Of a DNA stretch of 64,000 nt, positions 51,127 to 59,696 are shown piece after piece. The notes below the pieces were generated by a model, which was not told the origin of the DNA, ran no database searches, and saw nothing but the letters and a program-made list of their open reading frames with translations. The stretch spans positions 1 through 64,000 of the forward strand of contig JACKFB010000018.1 of the NCBI GenBank assembly GCA_020632695.1, read 5' to 3'. A program made the translations under genes and the position numbers. This stretch comes from Deltaproteobacteria bacterium (GTDB taxonomy: Bacteria > Myxococcota_A > UBA9042 > PHBI01 > JACKFB01). Position 1 is the stretch's first letter, and the number at the start of each line of letters is the position of its first letter.

Positions 51127-53106
51127 TCAGGTGCCGGCGAGCACCTCGACCAGGGCCGCCGCGGTCTTACGCAGGGGCGCGATGCGGGCGGCGGCGACGC
51201 TCGCCTCCAGGCCGCTGGCGAGCAATGTCTCCTCGGCCGCGGGCAGCCACCAGTCGGCGTAGCGGTCGAACTGCCGCCGGGTGGAGGTCACCTCGAAGGC
51301 CTTGCGCCCGGTGCGCGCCACCAGGTCCGCGGCGTGTGCCCGCGCCAGTTCGGCGGCGTCGGGGAAGGCGGCACCCAGCTCTGGCGCCGCGAGGGCCAGG
51401 AGGTAGAGCTCGGCGAGGCTGCCGTGGGCCCACGCGATGGTGGTCGACTCGAGGGCCTCGAGGTCCATGGTGGCCGAGGCGTGGGCGACGTACCACCAGT
51501 CGACCGGCACGCGCCCCTCGATGGGCAGGAAGAGCGCCAGATACTGCCCGACCACCCAGTGGTTGCGGACGCTGGCGCGCAGGGCCAGCAGGTAGTGCGC
51601 GCGGGCCTGCTCCAGCGCCTCTCGGGCCTGGGCGGTGCGGCCGAGTCGGTGCTCGATCTGGGCGATGCGCTTGCAGCTCGACGCGACCATGCCCAGCGCC
51701 TCGCTGCGCATGGCGATGTCGTCGCGCGCCGCCGACTCCTCGGCCGCGGCGCGGAAGCGGGCCGTGTAGCGCTCGATGCGCTCGCGATGGGGGCGCGCTC
51801 GCTCGGCGATGGCGTCGGGCTGGGCGTCCAGCACCTGATCCAGGTCGTGGAAGGCGGCGTCGATGGCGCGGTGGGTCTGGGTGTGCCGGAAGGTGGCCCA
51901 GGAGCGCTCGAACTCCTCGTCGATGGCCGCGTACGCGACCAGGGCGGCCCAGTCGTGGGTGCCGCCGCACTCGGTGCTGAGGCGCTGTCGCAGGTCGTGC
52001 AATACGCGGCGCGGATCGTCGCCTCGGAAGAGCCGGGTGTAGAGCACCTCGGCCATCACCGCCGACCCCGCGAAGGAGAGCGGGAACTGCGAGGCGACGA
52101 CCCAGGGGATGCCGCCGGTGTGGAGGTCGTGAGCGATGCTGGCGCCCGGCGCCAGGACCCCGCCGACGTTGCCCGAGTCGCAGCTGGCCAGGGTGACGTG
52201 GAAGGGCGAGGAGTGGCCCGGTCCGTCCTCGCGCTGCGCCCTGAGCGCCGTCACGAGCTGTTGTCCGGTCACCACGGCGCGCTCGCCCGCGTCGGAGTCT
52301 GCGTGGAGCGCCAGCCCGAAGTGCTCGTCGTGGCTGCCCGGGACGGCGAGGCCATGCGCGAGGATGTGGACGTGGGTGAAGGCGCTGACCGCGCAGGCCT
52401 CGCGGATGCTGCGCAGCGAGGCGTCGGGCAGGACGGTGACCACGTCGGCGAAGCGCGGCGGCGCCTTGGGGCCGTCGGAGTCGGGGCGGGCCGGCCGCTC
52501 GGGCTGCGGGTCGCCGGCCACCCAGGGCGTGAGCGCGCGCCGCAGCGCCAGCAGGTGCGAGCGCAGCGGCACCGGTGGCAGCCCGCGCGGCGAGGCGGCG
52601 GCGAGCAGCACGCGCACCTCCCGGGTGGGCCAGTCGGTGGGGGGCGGGGTGCAGTGCCGGGTCTCTCGGGTGATCGTGACCGGCAGCACGCCCTGCAGCG
52701 CGAGGGGCAGCTTCTCGCCCGGCAGCCCCTGGGGCACGTTGGCTGCCTCGAAGGGCAGCAGCGCCAGCTCCGACGGGGTCACGACCAGCCGGAGATGGAC
52801 CAGCCGACCGTCGTCGCGCTGGCAGCCGGCGGCGGCCATCTCGGCCTTGAAGCCGTCGATCGCGCCGAGGACGCGCTCGACCAGCTCGGCCGTCTGGTCG
52901 AGCTGCGCCTTCCGGCGCTGGCTGTCCTGGTCGCGATTGAGCGCGCTGAGCTGGCGCAGCAGCTCGCGGTGCTCGACCGGGACGTTGAAGGTGATGGGGC
53001 TGACCGCGCCGCAGAGCGCCACGTAGTCGGTCAGGGGCGACAGGAGCTGGTTGTGCGCCGGGCCGGGCCGCACCAGCTCGAGCTTCACCTGGAACACGGG
53101 GCTCAT
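51127..53106 (-). CDS. CHAT-domain (caspase-like) protease
   Basis: 659 residues. Residues ~100-390 form a CHAT domain with the catalytic pair H251 (VHILAHGLAV) and C309 (VTLASCDSGN), flanked by LVVTPSELALLPFEAANVPQ and GIPWVVASQFPLSFAGSAVM. The N-terminal ~100 residues are a separate region and the C-terminal ~270 residues are helical and TPR-like (LEQARAHYLLALR, SLAELYLLAL). CHAT proteases cleave partner proteins in conflict and cell-death systems. It overlaps the metallophosphoesterase gene by ATGA and so is coupled to it. The target is unknown. Confidence 0.87.
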   Translation of the reverse strand: MSPVFQVKLELVRPGPAHNQLLSPLTDYVALCGAVSPITFNVPVEHRELLRQLSALNRDQDSQRRKAQLDQTAELVERVLGAIDGFKAEMAAAGCQRDDGRLVHLRLVVTPSELALLPFEAANVPQGLPGEKLPLALQGVLPVTITRETRHCTPPPTDWPTREVRVLLAAASPRGLPPVPLRSHLLALRRALTPWVAGDPQPERPARPDSDGPKAPPRFADVVTVLPDASLRSIREACAVSAFTHVHILAHGLAVPGSHDEHFGLALHADSDAGERAVVTGQQLVTALRAQREDGPGHSSPFHVTLASCDSGNVGGVLAPGASIAHDLHTGGIPWVVASQFPLSFAGSAVMAEVLYTRLFRGDDPRRVLHDLRQRLSTECGGTHDWAALVAYAAIDEEFERSWATFRHTQTHRAIDAAFHDLDQVLDAQPDAIAERARPHRERIERYTARFRAAAEESAARDDIAMRSEALGMVASSCKRIAQIEHRLGRTAQAREALEQARAHYLLALRASVRNHWVVGQYLALFLPIEGRVPVDWWYVAHASATMDLEALESTTIAWAHGSLAELYLLALAAPELGAAFPDAAELARAHAADLVARTGRKAFEVTSTRRQFDRYADWWLPAAEETLLASGLEASVAAARIAPLRKTAAALVEVLAGT

Positions 53107-54575
53107 CGGGAGGCCTCGCGCGTGAAGTGGCTCCCCTCCAGGGGCGTGAGCGTCGCGCGGCCATCGGCTGCGGTCACCAGGCAGAGGTCGCCGTGGACCC
53201 CGTCGGGCTCGGCGCGCAGCCGCACCACCGTCGGTCGGCGGGTGATGAGCCCGGGCACCGCGTCGAGCTGCGCCAGGCTCGCGCGCTTCGCGGTCAGCAC
53301 GTCGAAGGCCGGCGCGAAGCGCTCCTCGCTGTCGAGCAGCCCCTTGCCCAGGTCGATGAGGCGGATCCAGGTCCCCGAGTTGTAGTAGAAGCCTCGGCGC
53401 CGCTTGATGGCGCGGGCCAGGTGGGTGTGGCCGGCGATCAGGAAGTCCACGCCGGCGCCCACGGCCGAGTCCAGCCGCTTGCATGTGTCGTCGAGGGTGC
53501 CCAGGGCAAAGGTCTCGTCCTTCCCCAGCCAGTCGACCAGGGCCTTCCGCAGCGCTTCCCGCGGCGGCACCCCGCGCAGGCGGTCCCAGAGCAGCTGGCC
53601 GAAGCCCAGCGTCGCCTCACCCCCCTCAGCGCGGGCCAGATCCACCGCGTCGCGCCCCGCCGCGAAGTCGCGCTCCGCCTCCTCCAACAGGCGGGCGGGG
53701 TCGGTGGTCGGGGCGCCCTCGGTTCCGAGCAGCTCGGCGAGCATCGCGTCGGTGGACCCGCTCCCCGCCGGGCTGAACGCGCCGTCCTCTGCGCCCAGGT
53801 AGTCTACGCGCTGCCCTCCGTCGCGCACCGTGCCGGCGAAGGCGCCCACGAAGAGCCGGAGGCGCCCGAGCTGCCCCGGATCGAGCGCCATCAGCAGCCG
53901 CGGGATGAGCTTCGTCTCCGGCTTGAGCAGGTCCACCCAGGGGTAGTCCCGCTTGAGCGCGTTCAGGACATCGATGACCAGCCGGGTGCCCGCGTTCGGT
54001 ACCCAGGGGTCCCGGGCCTGTCCGCGATTGAGGTGCAGGCGCACCCGGCGCAGCGCCTCGTGGTCGACGACGTTCCACTCATCGACGCCGTTTCCGTGCA
54101 CGCACAGCACCCTGGCGCCGCCGACACTGCATGGATAGCCCGTGCCATCCATGTGAAAGCTCAAGCGGCCGCGGGCGGCCGGGTCGTCACCGCACAGGGT
54201 CGCGGCGAACCACCGCTGCACGTGCTCGAGTCCGAGCTCCACGTCGTGGTTGCCGATGACCAGGATGAGGCGCCTGTCGGGCGTGCGGGTCAGCGCCGCC
54301 AACGCCGCGAACACCTTCGGGAAGGCGGCGGCGATCTCCTCGAGCATCGCGACGGCGCGCTCGGGCACGAGGTAGGCGGCGTCTTCGGAGGCCAGGAAGT
54401 CGACGATGTCGCCGTTGAGGACCAGCCCGGCCCGGCGCTCGGCCGGGAGCGTGGCGACGTGGTCGATGAGCGCCGCCAGCGCGTCCTCCTGGTCGAAGAT
54501 CCGGCGACCCGGCGGGCCTCCCAGGTGCAGATCGGAGACGACGTGCAGCTCGTCGAGCGCCTCGAGTGGGTCCAT
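53103..54575 (-). CDS. Calcineurin-like metallophosphoesterase partnered with CHAT protease
   Basis: 490 residues. All five metal-binding motifs are present: SDLHLGG (D15, H17), NGDIVDF (D56), GNHD (N109, H110, D111), CVHGN (H160) and AGHTH (H383, H385). Between motifs four and five lies a ~220-residue insertion with helical stretches, unusual for small MPPE enzymes, and the C-terminal ~60 residues form beta strands. It has the dimetal site of phosphodiesterases acting on nucleotides, nucleic acids or lipids. A perfect AAGGAGGTCAGCG ribosome site precedes the ATG. First gene of a two-gene operon with the CHAT protease. Confidence 0.88.
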   Translation of the reverse strand: MDPLEALDELHVVSDLHLGGPPGRRIFDQEDALAALIDHVATLPAERRAGLVLNGDIVDFLASEDAAYLVPERAVAMLEEIAAAFPKVFAALAALTRTPDRRLILVIGNHDVELGLEHVQRWFAATLCGDDPAARGRLSFHMDGTGYPCSVGGARVLCVHGNGVDEWNVVDHEALRRVRLHLNRGQARDPWVPNAGTRLVIDVLNALKRDYPWVDLLKPETKLIPRLLMALDPGQLGRLRLFVGAFAGTVRDGGQRVDYLGAEDGAFSPAGSGSTDAMLAELLGTEGAPTTDPARLLEEAERDFAAGRDAVDLARAEGGEATLGFGQLLWDRLRGVPPREALRKALVDWLGKDETFALGTLDDTCKRLDSAVGAGVDFLIAGHTHLARAIKRRRGFYYNSGTWIRLIDLGKGLLDSEERFAPAFDVLTAKRASLAQLDAVPGLITRRPTVVRLRAEPDGVHGDLCLVTAADGRATLTPLEGSHFTREASR

Positions 54576-54637
54576 CGCTGACCTCCTTGGCGCCAGCCTA
54601 TCTTGGAATCAACGGTCTGTCCGGCGGCCCGGCCGGC

Positions 54638-54670
54638 AAAAAAAAGGAGGCGGGGTATGGCCCCGCCTCC
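54638..54670 (-). terminator. Intrinsic terminator of the RRM gene
   Basis: On the minus strand a perfect 10-bp stem GGAGGCGGGG/CCCCGCCTCC (54670-54661 and 54655-54646) with a 5-nt loop is followed by eight T. It is the textbook end of the RRM transcript. Confidence 0.9.
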
Positions 54671-54700
54671 TCCTCGGTTCGCCTGCGCGACGCCGCGAGA

Positions 54701-55195
54701 CTACCAGTCGCGCCCGCCGCCGCCGTCGCGTCCGCCGCCGTCGCGCCCGCCGCCGCGACCGCCGCGACCACCGCGTCCGCCATCGCGACTGCCGCCGCCA
54801 TCGCGCCCGCCGCCGCCGCCGTATACGCCACCGTCGCGCCAGCCGCCGCCGTAGCCGCCGCCGCCACCGTAGCCACCGCCGCCGCCACCGCCGTAGCCGC
54901 CGCCACCGCCGCCGCCGTAACCGCCGCCACCGCCACCGCCGCCCGGACGCTTCTCCTGCGCCTCGTTCACGCGGATGCTGCGCCCGTCGAGGCTGGCCCC
55001 GTCCATCTTCTTCACGGCCGTGTCCGCCGCGGCGTCATCGGCGAAGGTGACGAACCCGAACCCGCGCGACCGGCCCGACTCGCGGTCCGTGATGACCTTG
55101 GCGTCGGTGACCTCGCCGAAGGCCGCGAACGCCTCCCCGAGGCTCGCGTCCGTCGTACCCCAGCTCAGCCCACCCACAAACAGCTTCTTCGACAT
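54701..55195 (-). CDS. RRM-domain glycine-rich RNA-binding protein
   Basis: 164 residues. One RRM (residues 1-80) with RNP2 (KLFVGGL) and RNP1 (RSRGFGFVTF), followed by a C-terminal tail of G-G-Y/G-G-R/D-rich repeats. Proteins of this type in cyanobacteria and proteobacteria are RNA chaperones, often cold-induced; the Gly-rich tail resembles low-complexity tails that support condensation. A ~220-nt gap upstream holds no gene, consistent with a long regulatory leader. A strong terminator follows. Confidence 0.93.
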   Translation of the reverse strand: MSKKLFVGGLSWGTTDASLGEAFAAFGEVTDAKVITDRESGRSRGFGFVTFADDAAADTAVKKMDGASLDGRSIRVNEAQEKRPGGGGGGGGYGGGGGGGYGGGGGGGYGGGGGYGGGWRDGGVYGGGGGRDGGGSRDGGRGGRGGRGGGRDGGGRDGGGGRDW

Positions 55196-55361
55196 CTGAC
55201 CTTCTCACCTTGGAACGGGTGGGCCGGCGGCGCGCCGGTCGCGACCCCAAGCGCGGACGAATGGCGTCCGTAGCCACGACGCGGTCATCGGCGACCGCTT
55301 CGAACGAAGGCCACAGCAAGCACTGTTTCCGGGCGGTTGGGAAGGAAGAACGCGGGGGCGC

Positions 55362-55395
55362 AAAAAAAAGGGGCGCCCGATCGCTCGGACGCCCC
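55362..55395 (-). terminator. Intrinsic terminator of the RTX gene
   Basis: Minus strand: an 11-bp stem GGGGCGTCCGA/TCGGGCGCCCC with one wobble (55395-55385 and 55380-55370), a 4-nt loop, then eight T (55369-55362). It ends transcription of the RTX gene. Confidence 0.88.
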
Positions 55396-55414
55396 GGTCG
55401 TCGCTGTCGCGGGG

Positions 55415-57211
55415 TCAGGGCAGGCCGTTCAGACCGCTGACGCCGTGCAGGTCGAAGCCGTCGGCCGCGGCCGGCTGTCCACCGGCGGGCGTGGTGTCGA
55501 CCACCAGGAAGGACCACGCGAACGACAGGTCGCCGAGATCCAGGTCGGCGGAGACGTCGTCGCCCGGCGTGCCGGAGTTGCCCACCGTGCCGAGCAGGAT
55601 CCAGGCACCGTCAGCCTCGTCGCGGGCGAACACGTCGGCCGTCTCCACGCCGAGGTCGCCGAGGCCGGCGTCCCACACGCGCAGGTCGGGGCCCGGGCCG
55701 TTGACGACCGCGCTCAGGAAGAGCACCGCCGCCTGGCCGCCGAAGCCCAGCGTGTAGCCGGCGGTACCCGGCGCGAACACCAGCGCGTCGGTCGCGTCGG
55801 TCGCCGGCACCGGGCCGCCGTCGGCGCGGGTGCCCAGGGTGCTCCAGCCGAAGATGCTGGCCGCGACCGGGCTCATGGCCGCCGGGGCCGTCGACTCGCA
55901 GGTGTGGAGCTGCTCCCCCTCGACGCAGGCGTCCTGCCCGCCCTGACCGCGCAGCACGTCGAAGCCGCTGGCGCCGTACAGGTAGTCCATCTGGTTGCCG
56001 CCGCGCAGCTCGTCGTCGCCCGCGTCGCCGCCCAGGTAGTCGTCGCCGGCGCCGCCGCGCAGCTCGTCGTGGCCCGGGCCGCCGAAGAGCACGTCGTCGC
56101 CGATGCCGCCCGACACCAGATCGTTGCCCTCACCGCCGGACACCAGGTCCGAGCCGGAGCCGCCGCGCACCTCGTCGAAGCCCTCGCCGCCAGAGACGAC
56201 GTCGTCGCCGGGGCCGCCCATCAGCCAGTCGGCGCCGTCGCCGCCGGTCAGCTCGTCGCTGCCCTTGCCGCCGCGGACGATGTCGTCGCCGTCCTCACCG
56301 TGTACCGAGTCGTCGCCAGCGCCGCCGCCGAGGTTGTCGTGGCCGCTGCCGCCCCGGATGACGTCGTCGTCCGCGCCGCCGCGAGCGAAGTCGTCGCCGG
56401 AGCCGCCCATGATGAGGTCGTTGCCCGGCCCCCCGCGCAGCGTGTCCTGGCCGCTGCCGCCGTAGATGCGGTCGTCGCCGGCGCGCCCGCGGATGTCGTC
56501 GTTGCCGCCGAGCCCGTAGATGCAGTCGTTGCCGGTGGTCCCGACCAGCAGGTCGTCGCCCTCGGTGCCGACGATGACGTTGTAGCCGTCGGGGCACCAC
56601 TCCAGCCGGCTGGCCAGCGGGAGCAGGCCCAGCAGGATGGGCTCGTTGGCGTCGCCGTCGAAGGCGTCGACGCCACCCTCGTTGTAGCCCAGCAGGAACT
56701 CGCCCGGCTCGATGCCGTCGGCGCGCACCGTGTTCTCCGGGCCCATGGCGGTCGCGCCCACGCGGAGCTGGAAGGGCGCCCAGGGATCGATCCCCTCGGC
56801 CTCGTACAGCGCCCGCAGGTCGACCACGGTGCTGCCGGCGTCGGGCTGCCAGCCACGGGTGGGCGGCGTCCACGGACCGGACATCCCCAGCTCGAAGCTG
56901 CGCACCTCGCCGTCCACGTAGATGTCGGCGAAGAGGCTGGTCACCGCCGAGGTGTCCCAGGCGAGGACCTGGACCTGCTCGAGCAGGCCCAGGTTCCAGA
57001 AGCTCTCGGCGGGGGCGCCGTGGTCGTCGAGGACCGTGGCGAGCCCGGTCTCACTGCCGGCGTCGTAGTCGGTCCCGTAGACCCGGTTGTAGGCCTCGGC
57101 GAACGAGATCTCGCCCGGCCAGGCCCAGTCGGCGGCGCGCGCCTGCCCTGCCATCGCGACGGTGCTCGTGACAACGGCCAGCACGGCCGCGCAATAGATG
57201 CGGTTGTTCAT
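55415..57211 (-). CDS. RTX (haemolysin-type calcium-binding) repeat protein
   Basis: 598 residues. A Sec signal peptide (MAGQARA cleavage region), an N-terminal ~185-residue domain, then ~25 RTX nonapeptide repeats of the form G-G-x-G-x-D-x-x-x (GGSGDDFARGG, GGPGNDLIMGG and others), which bind calcium in a beta-roll. After a Cys-containing break a C-terminal ~140-residue all-beta domain ends the protein. Secretion is by Sec rather than the usual C-terminal type I signal, given the cleavable N-terminal peptide. Possible surface protein. Confidence 0.9.
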   Translation of the reverse strand: MNNRIYCAAVLAVVTSTVAMAGQARAADWAWPGEISFAEAYNRVYGTDYDAGSETGLATVLDDHGAPAESFWNLGLLEQVQVLAWDTSAVTSLFADIYVDGEVRSFELGMSGPWTPPTRGWQPDAGSTVVDLRALYEAEGIDPWAPFQLRVGATAMGPENTVRADGIEPGEFLLGYNEGGVDAFDGDANEPILLGLLPLASRLEWCPDGYNVIVGTEGDDLLVGTTGNDCIYGLGGNDDIRGRAGDDRIYGGSGQDTLRGGPGNDLIMGGSGDDFARGGADDDVIRGGSGHDNLGGGAGDDSVHGEDGDDIVRGGKGSDELTGGDGADWLMGGPGDDVVSGGEGFDEVRGGSGSDLVSGGEGNDLVSGGIGDDVLFGGPGHDELRGGAGDDYLGGDAGDDELRGGNQMDYLYGASGFDVLRGQGGQDACVEGEQLHTCESTAPAAMSPVAASIFGWSTLGTRADGGPVPATDATDALVFAPGTAGYTLGFGGQAAVLFLSAVVNGPGPDLRVWDAGLGDLGVETADVFARDEADGAWILLGTVGNSGTPGDDVSADLDLGDLSFAWSFLVVDTTPAGGQPAAADGFDLHGVSGLNGLP

Positions 57212-57328
57212 CGTTGAAGTCCCTCCCCTTGGACTTGTCTGTCGGTGCGGAATGTTCGGGGTTTCGCACCGGGCGACGAGATTAGGCCCCTGCGTTCGCG
57301 CTCGGCAACCCAGAACGGGTTCCAGTGG

Positions 57329-58474
57329 TTACCGAGGCGCGTTCGAGCCGCTGGCGCGCAGGATGTCGCGGATCCGTTCGCTGGCGTGCCCGTCGCCGTA
57401 GGGGTTCACCGCCCGCGCCATCGCCCGCCACGCCTCGTCGTCGTCGAGCAGCCTGGAGAGCTCGCCGCCGAGGCGCGCGCGATCGGTGCCGACCAGGCGC
57501 GCCGTGCCGGCCTCCACGCCTTCGGCGCGCTCGGTGACGTCGCGGGTGACCAGCACGGGCTTGCCCAGCGCCGGCGCCTCCTCCTGGAGCCCGCCGGAGT
57601 CCGTCACCACCACGTGGCAACGCTCCAGCAGCCACACGAGGTAGGGGTAGTCCAGCGGCTCGATGAGGTGCACGTTCGGCAGGCTCCCCAGCAGCCGGTG
57701 GATGGGCTCGCGCACGTGCGGGTTCGGGTGCACCGGGTAGACGAAGGAGACGTCGCGGTGCGCCGCCGCCACGTCGGCCAGGCCCAGCGCGACCTGCTCG
57801 ATCGGGGCGCCGAAGCTCTCGCGCCGGTGGCCGGTGACCAGCACGCAGCGCCCCTCCCCCAGGAACGCGAAGCGCTCGGCGATGGCCCCGGCGTCGCCGC
57901 CCAGCACCAGGGCGCGCGCCATGAGCAGCGCGTCGATGACCGTGTTCCCCACGACGTGCACGTCGCGGGTGATGCCCTCCGCCGCCAGGGCGAGCCGGGC
58001 TCGCTCGGTCGGGGCGAAGTGCCAGCGCGCCAGATGCCCCGTCAGGACGCGGTTCATCTCCTCGGGGAAGGGCGCCTCGCGATCACCGCTGCGCAGCCCC
58101 GCCTCGACGTGGATGACCGGGATGTGGGCGTAGGCCGCGGCCAGCGCGGCGACGAACACGGTCGTGGTGTCGCCCTGGACGCACACGGCGTCGGGCCGCT
58201 CGGTCTGGAGCACGTCCCGCAGCCCGGTGAGGCAGCGCGCGGTCAGGTCGTACAGGGACTGGTCGGCCCGCATCAGGTCGAGATCGTGGTCGGGGGTGAC
58301 CCCGAAGAAGCCCAGCACCTGGTCGAGCAGCTCGCGGTGCTGCGCGGTCGCGCAGACGCGCACGGTGAAGGAGTCCGGATCGTCGGCTAGGGTGCGGATG
58401 ACCGGCGCCAGCTTGATCGCCTCGGGGCGGGTGCCCAGCACGCACAGCACGCGCATCGGGGTGGTGCGGCTCAT
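57329..58474 (-). CDS. wecB: UDP-N-acetylglucosamine 2-epimerase (non-hydrolysing)
   Basis: 381 residues. Starts RVLCVLGTRPEAIKLAPVI, then VQGDTTTVFVAALAA, HVEAGLRSGDREAPFPEEMN, HFAPTERARLALAAEG, LVTGHRRESFG, PVHPNP and TDSGGLQEEAPALGKPVLV: all motifs of the non-hydrolysing 2-epimerase making UDP-ManNAc. That sugar feeds capsule, enterobacterial common antigen or teichuronic-type polymers. ATGA overlap with the upstream glycosyltransferase gene places it in the polysaccharide operon. Confidence 0.96.
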   Translation of the reverse strand: MSRTTPMRVLCVLGTRPEAIKLAPVIRTLADDPDSFTVRVCATAQHRELLDQVLGFFGVTPDHDLDLMRADQSLYDLTARCLTGLRDVLQTERPDAVCVQGDTTTVFVAALAAAYAHIPVIHVEAGLRSGDREAPFPEEMNRVLTGHLARWHFAPTERARLALAAEGITRDVHVVGNTVIDALLMARALVLGGDAGAIAERFAFLGEGRCVLVTGHRRESFGAPIEQVALGLADVAAAHRDVSFVYPVHPNPHVREPIHRLLGSLPNVHLIEPLDYPYLVWLLERCHVVVTDSGGLQEEAPALGKPVLVTRDVTERAEGVEAGTARLVGTDRARLGGELSRLLDDDEAWRAMARAVNPYGDGHASERIRDILRASGSNAPR

Positions 58475-59601
58475 AGGGCCTCGATGCTCTGGTGAAGCGC
58501 CGCGCTCCTCGCGGCCCACCCGTCGTCGGCCACGCTGGCGCGGCGGGCCGAGCGCATGGCCGCGTCGTCGGTGGCGCGCACCCGGGCGGCCCAGGCGGCG
58601 ATGGCGGCGGGGTCGGCGCTGAGCAGCAGGTCGCCGCGCTCGGCGAGCGGGAGCACCTCGGGCAGGGGCGTGCAGGCGACCGGCAGCCCGGCGGCCAGGT
58701 ACTCGCGCGCCTTCAACGGGTTGACGCCGCGGGTCAGCTCGTCCACGGCGAAGGGGATCCAGGCCGCCGACCACGCGGAGATCGCGGCCGGCAGCTCGGG
58801 GTAGGGCACGCCGGGCAGCCAGCGCACGTTCGGCAGCTCGCGCATGGCGTCGGGCAGGTGCCGCACCGGGCCGACGAACTCGAGCTGCCAGTCCGGGAGG
58901 GCGGCGGCGACCTGGCGGATGAGGTCGAAGTCGATCCACTCGGCGACCAGCCCGAAGAACCCGAGCACGGGGCGCTCGGGCGGCGTGAGGGGGACGCTGG
59001 CGAAGTGGTCCAGGTCGACGCCCTGGGGGAGGTACCGGGCTCGGGCGGCCGCGTCGCCGTCGGGCATCAGCGCGCGGGCGGTGGCGAAGATGGCCGCGGC
59101 GCGAGCCAGCATGAGGGGTTCGGAGGCGGCGACCAGGTCGGCGTCCACGCCCGGCAGCCGCGCGTAGTCGTCGAGGCGCAGATAGGCGACGGGGCCGTGG
59201 GCGAAGGAGTCGAGATACCAGGCGGCGGCCGGGTTCACCGCGAGCACGACGGGGTCGCTGGCGCCCAGCACCGCCAGCGCGGAGGTGATCGCTCGACCGA
59301 GGGAGCGCGCGTTGAAGCGGCGGGCGAGCGCCAGCGTATGCCAGGGCAGGACCAGCGGGCGGACGCGGGTGAAGGAGCGGGGGGTGGGCGCGCCGTGGGC
59401 TGCGGGCGAGGGTGTGGCGGCGGCGACGAGACCGCGGGCCTTCGCTGCGAGACGCCGCAGGTCGGCGCGGCGGATCCTGGGGGAGCGCATGCCGATCGAG
59501 TCGACCCACACGACGCGATCGTCCCCGAGCAGATGCTGCACGAGATGCTGCGTCGTCGAGGGGTGCGCGCCCCAATCGTCGCCGAACACCACCCAATCCA
59601 C
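58471..59601 (-). CDS. Glycosyltransferase (GT-B fold, TuaH-like)
   Basis: 376 residues from a GTG with GGAGG six bases upstream. The C-terminal half has the usual GT-B sugar-nucleotide region (LGFFGLVAEWIDFDLIRQVA, WLPGVPYPELPAAISAWSAA, RGVNPLKAREYLAAGLPVA); the N-terminal half is less typical (VVFGDDWGAHPSTTQHLVQH). It resembles TuaH-type enzymes that act in teichuronic and other polymer pathways. Coupled to wecB. Confidence 0.85.
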   Translation of the reverse strand: MDWVVFGDDWGAHPSTTQHLVQHLLGDDRVVWVDSIGMRSPRIRRADLRRLAAKARGLVAAATPSPAAHGAPTPRSFTRVRPLVLPWHTLALARRFNARSLGRAITSALAVLGASDPVVLAVNPAAAWYLDSFAHGPVAYLRLDDYARLPGVDADLVAASEPLMLARAAAIFATARALMPDGDAAARARYLPQGVDLDHFASVPLTPPERPVLGFFGLVAEWIDFDLIRQVAAALPDWQLEFVGPVRHLPDAMRELPNVRWLPGVPYPELPAAISAWSAAWIPFAVDELTRGVNPLKAREYLAAGLPVACTPLPEVLPLAERGDLLLSADPAAIAAWAARVRATDDAAMRSARRASVADDGWAARSAALHQSIEAL

Positions 59602-59696
59602 CGGCGTCCTCCGCTGCCGTCGCCGCCGCGCGCCGGGCCGCCCAACGGCCGCCGGGCGCCGCGAGCGCTCGAAGCGCGCACGTTAGATCGCGAGCC

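Noticed and set aside
51127..54575. Direct naming as a known defence system
   Set aside because: Only the two domains and coupling are visible; no reverse transcriptase, STAND ATPase, CARF or other defining partner is adjacent.
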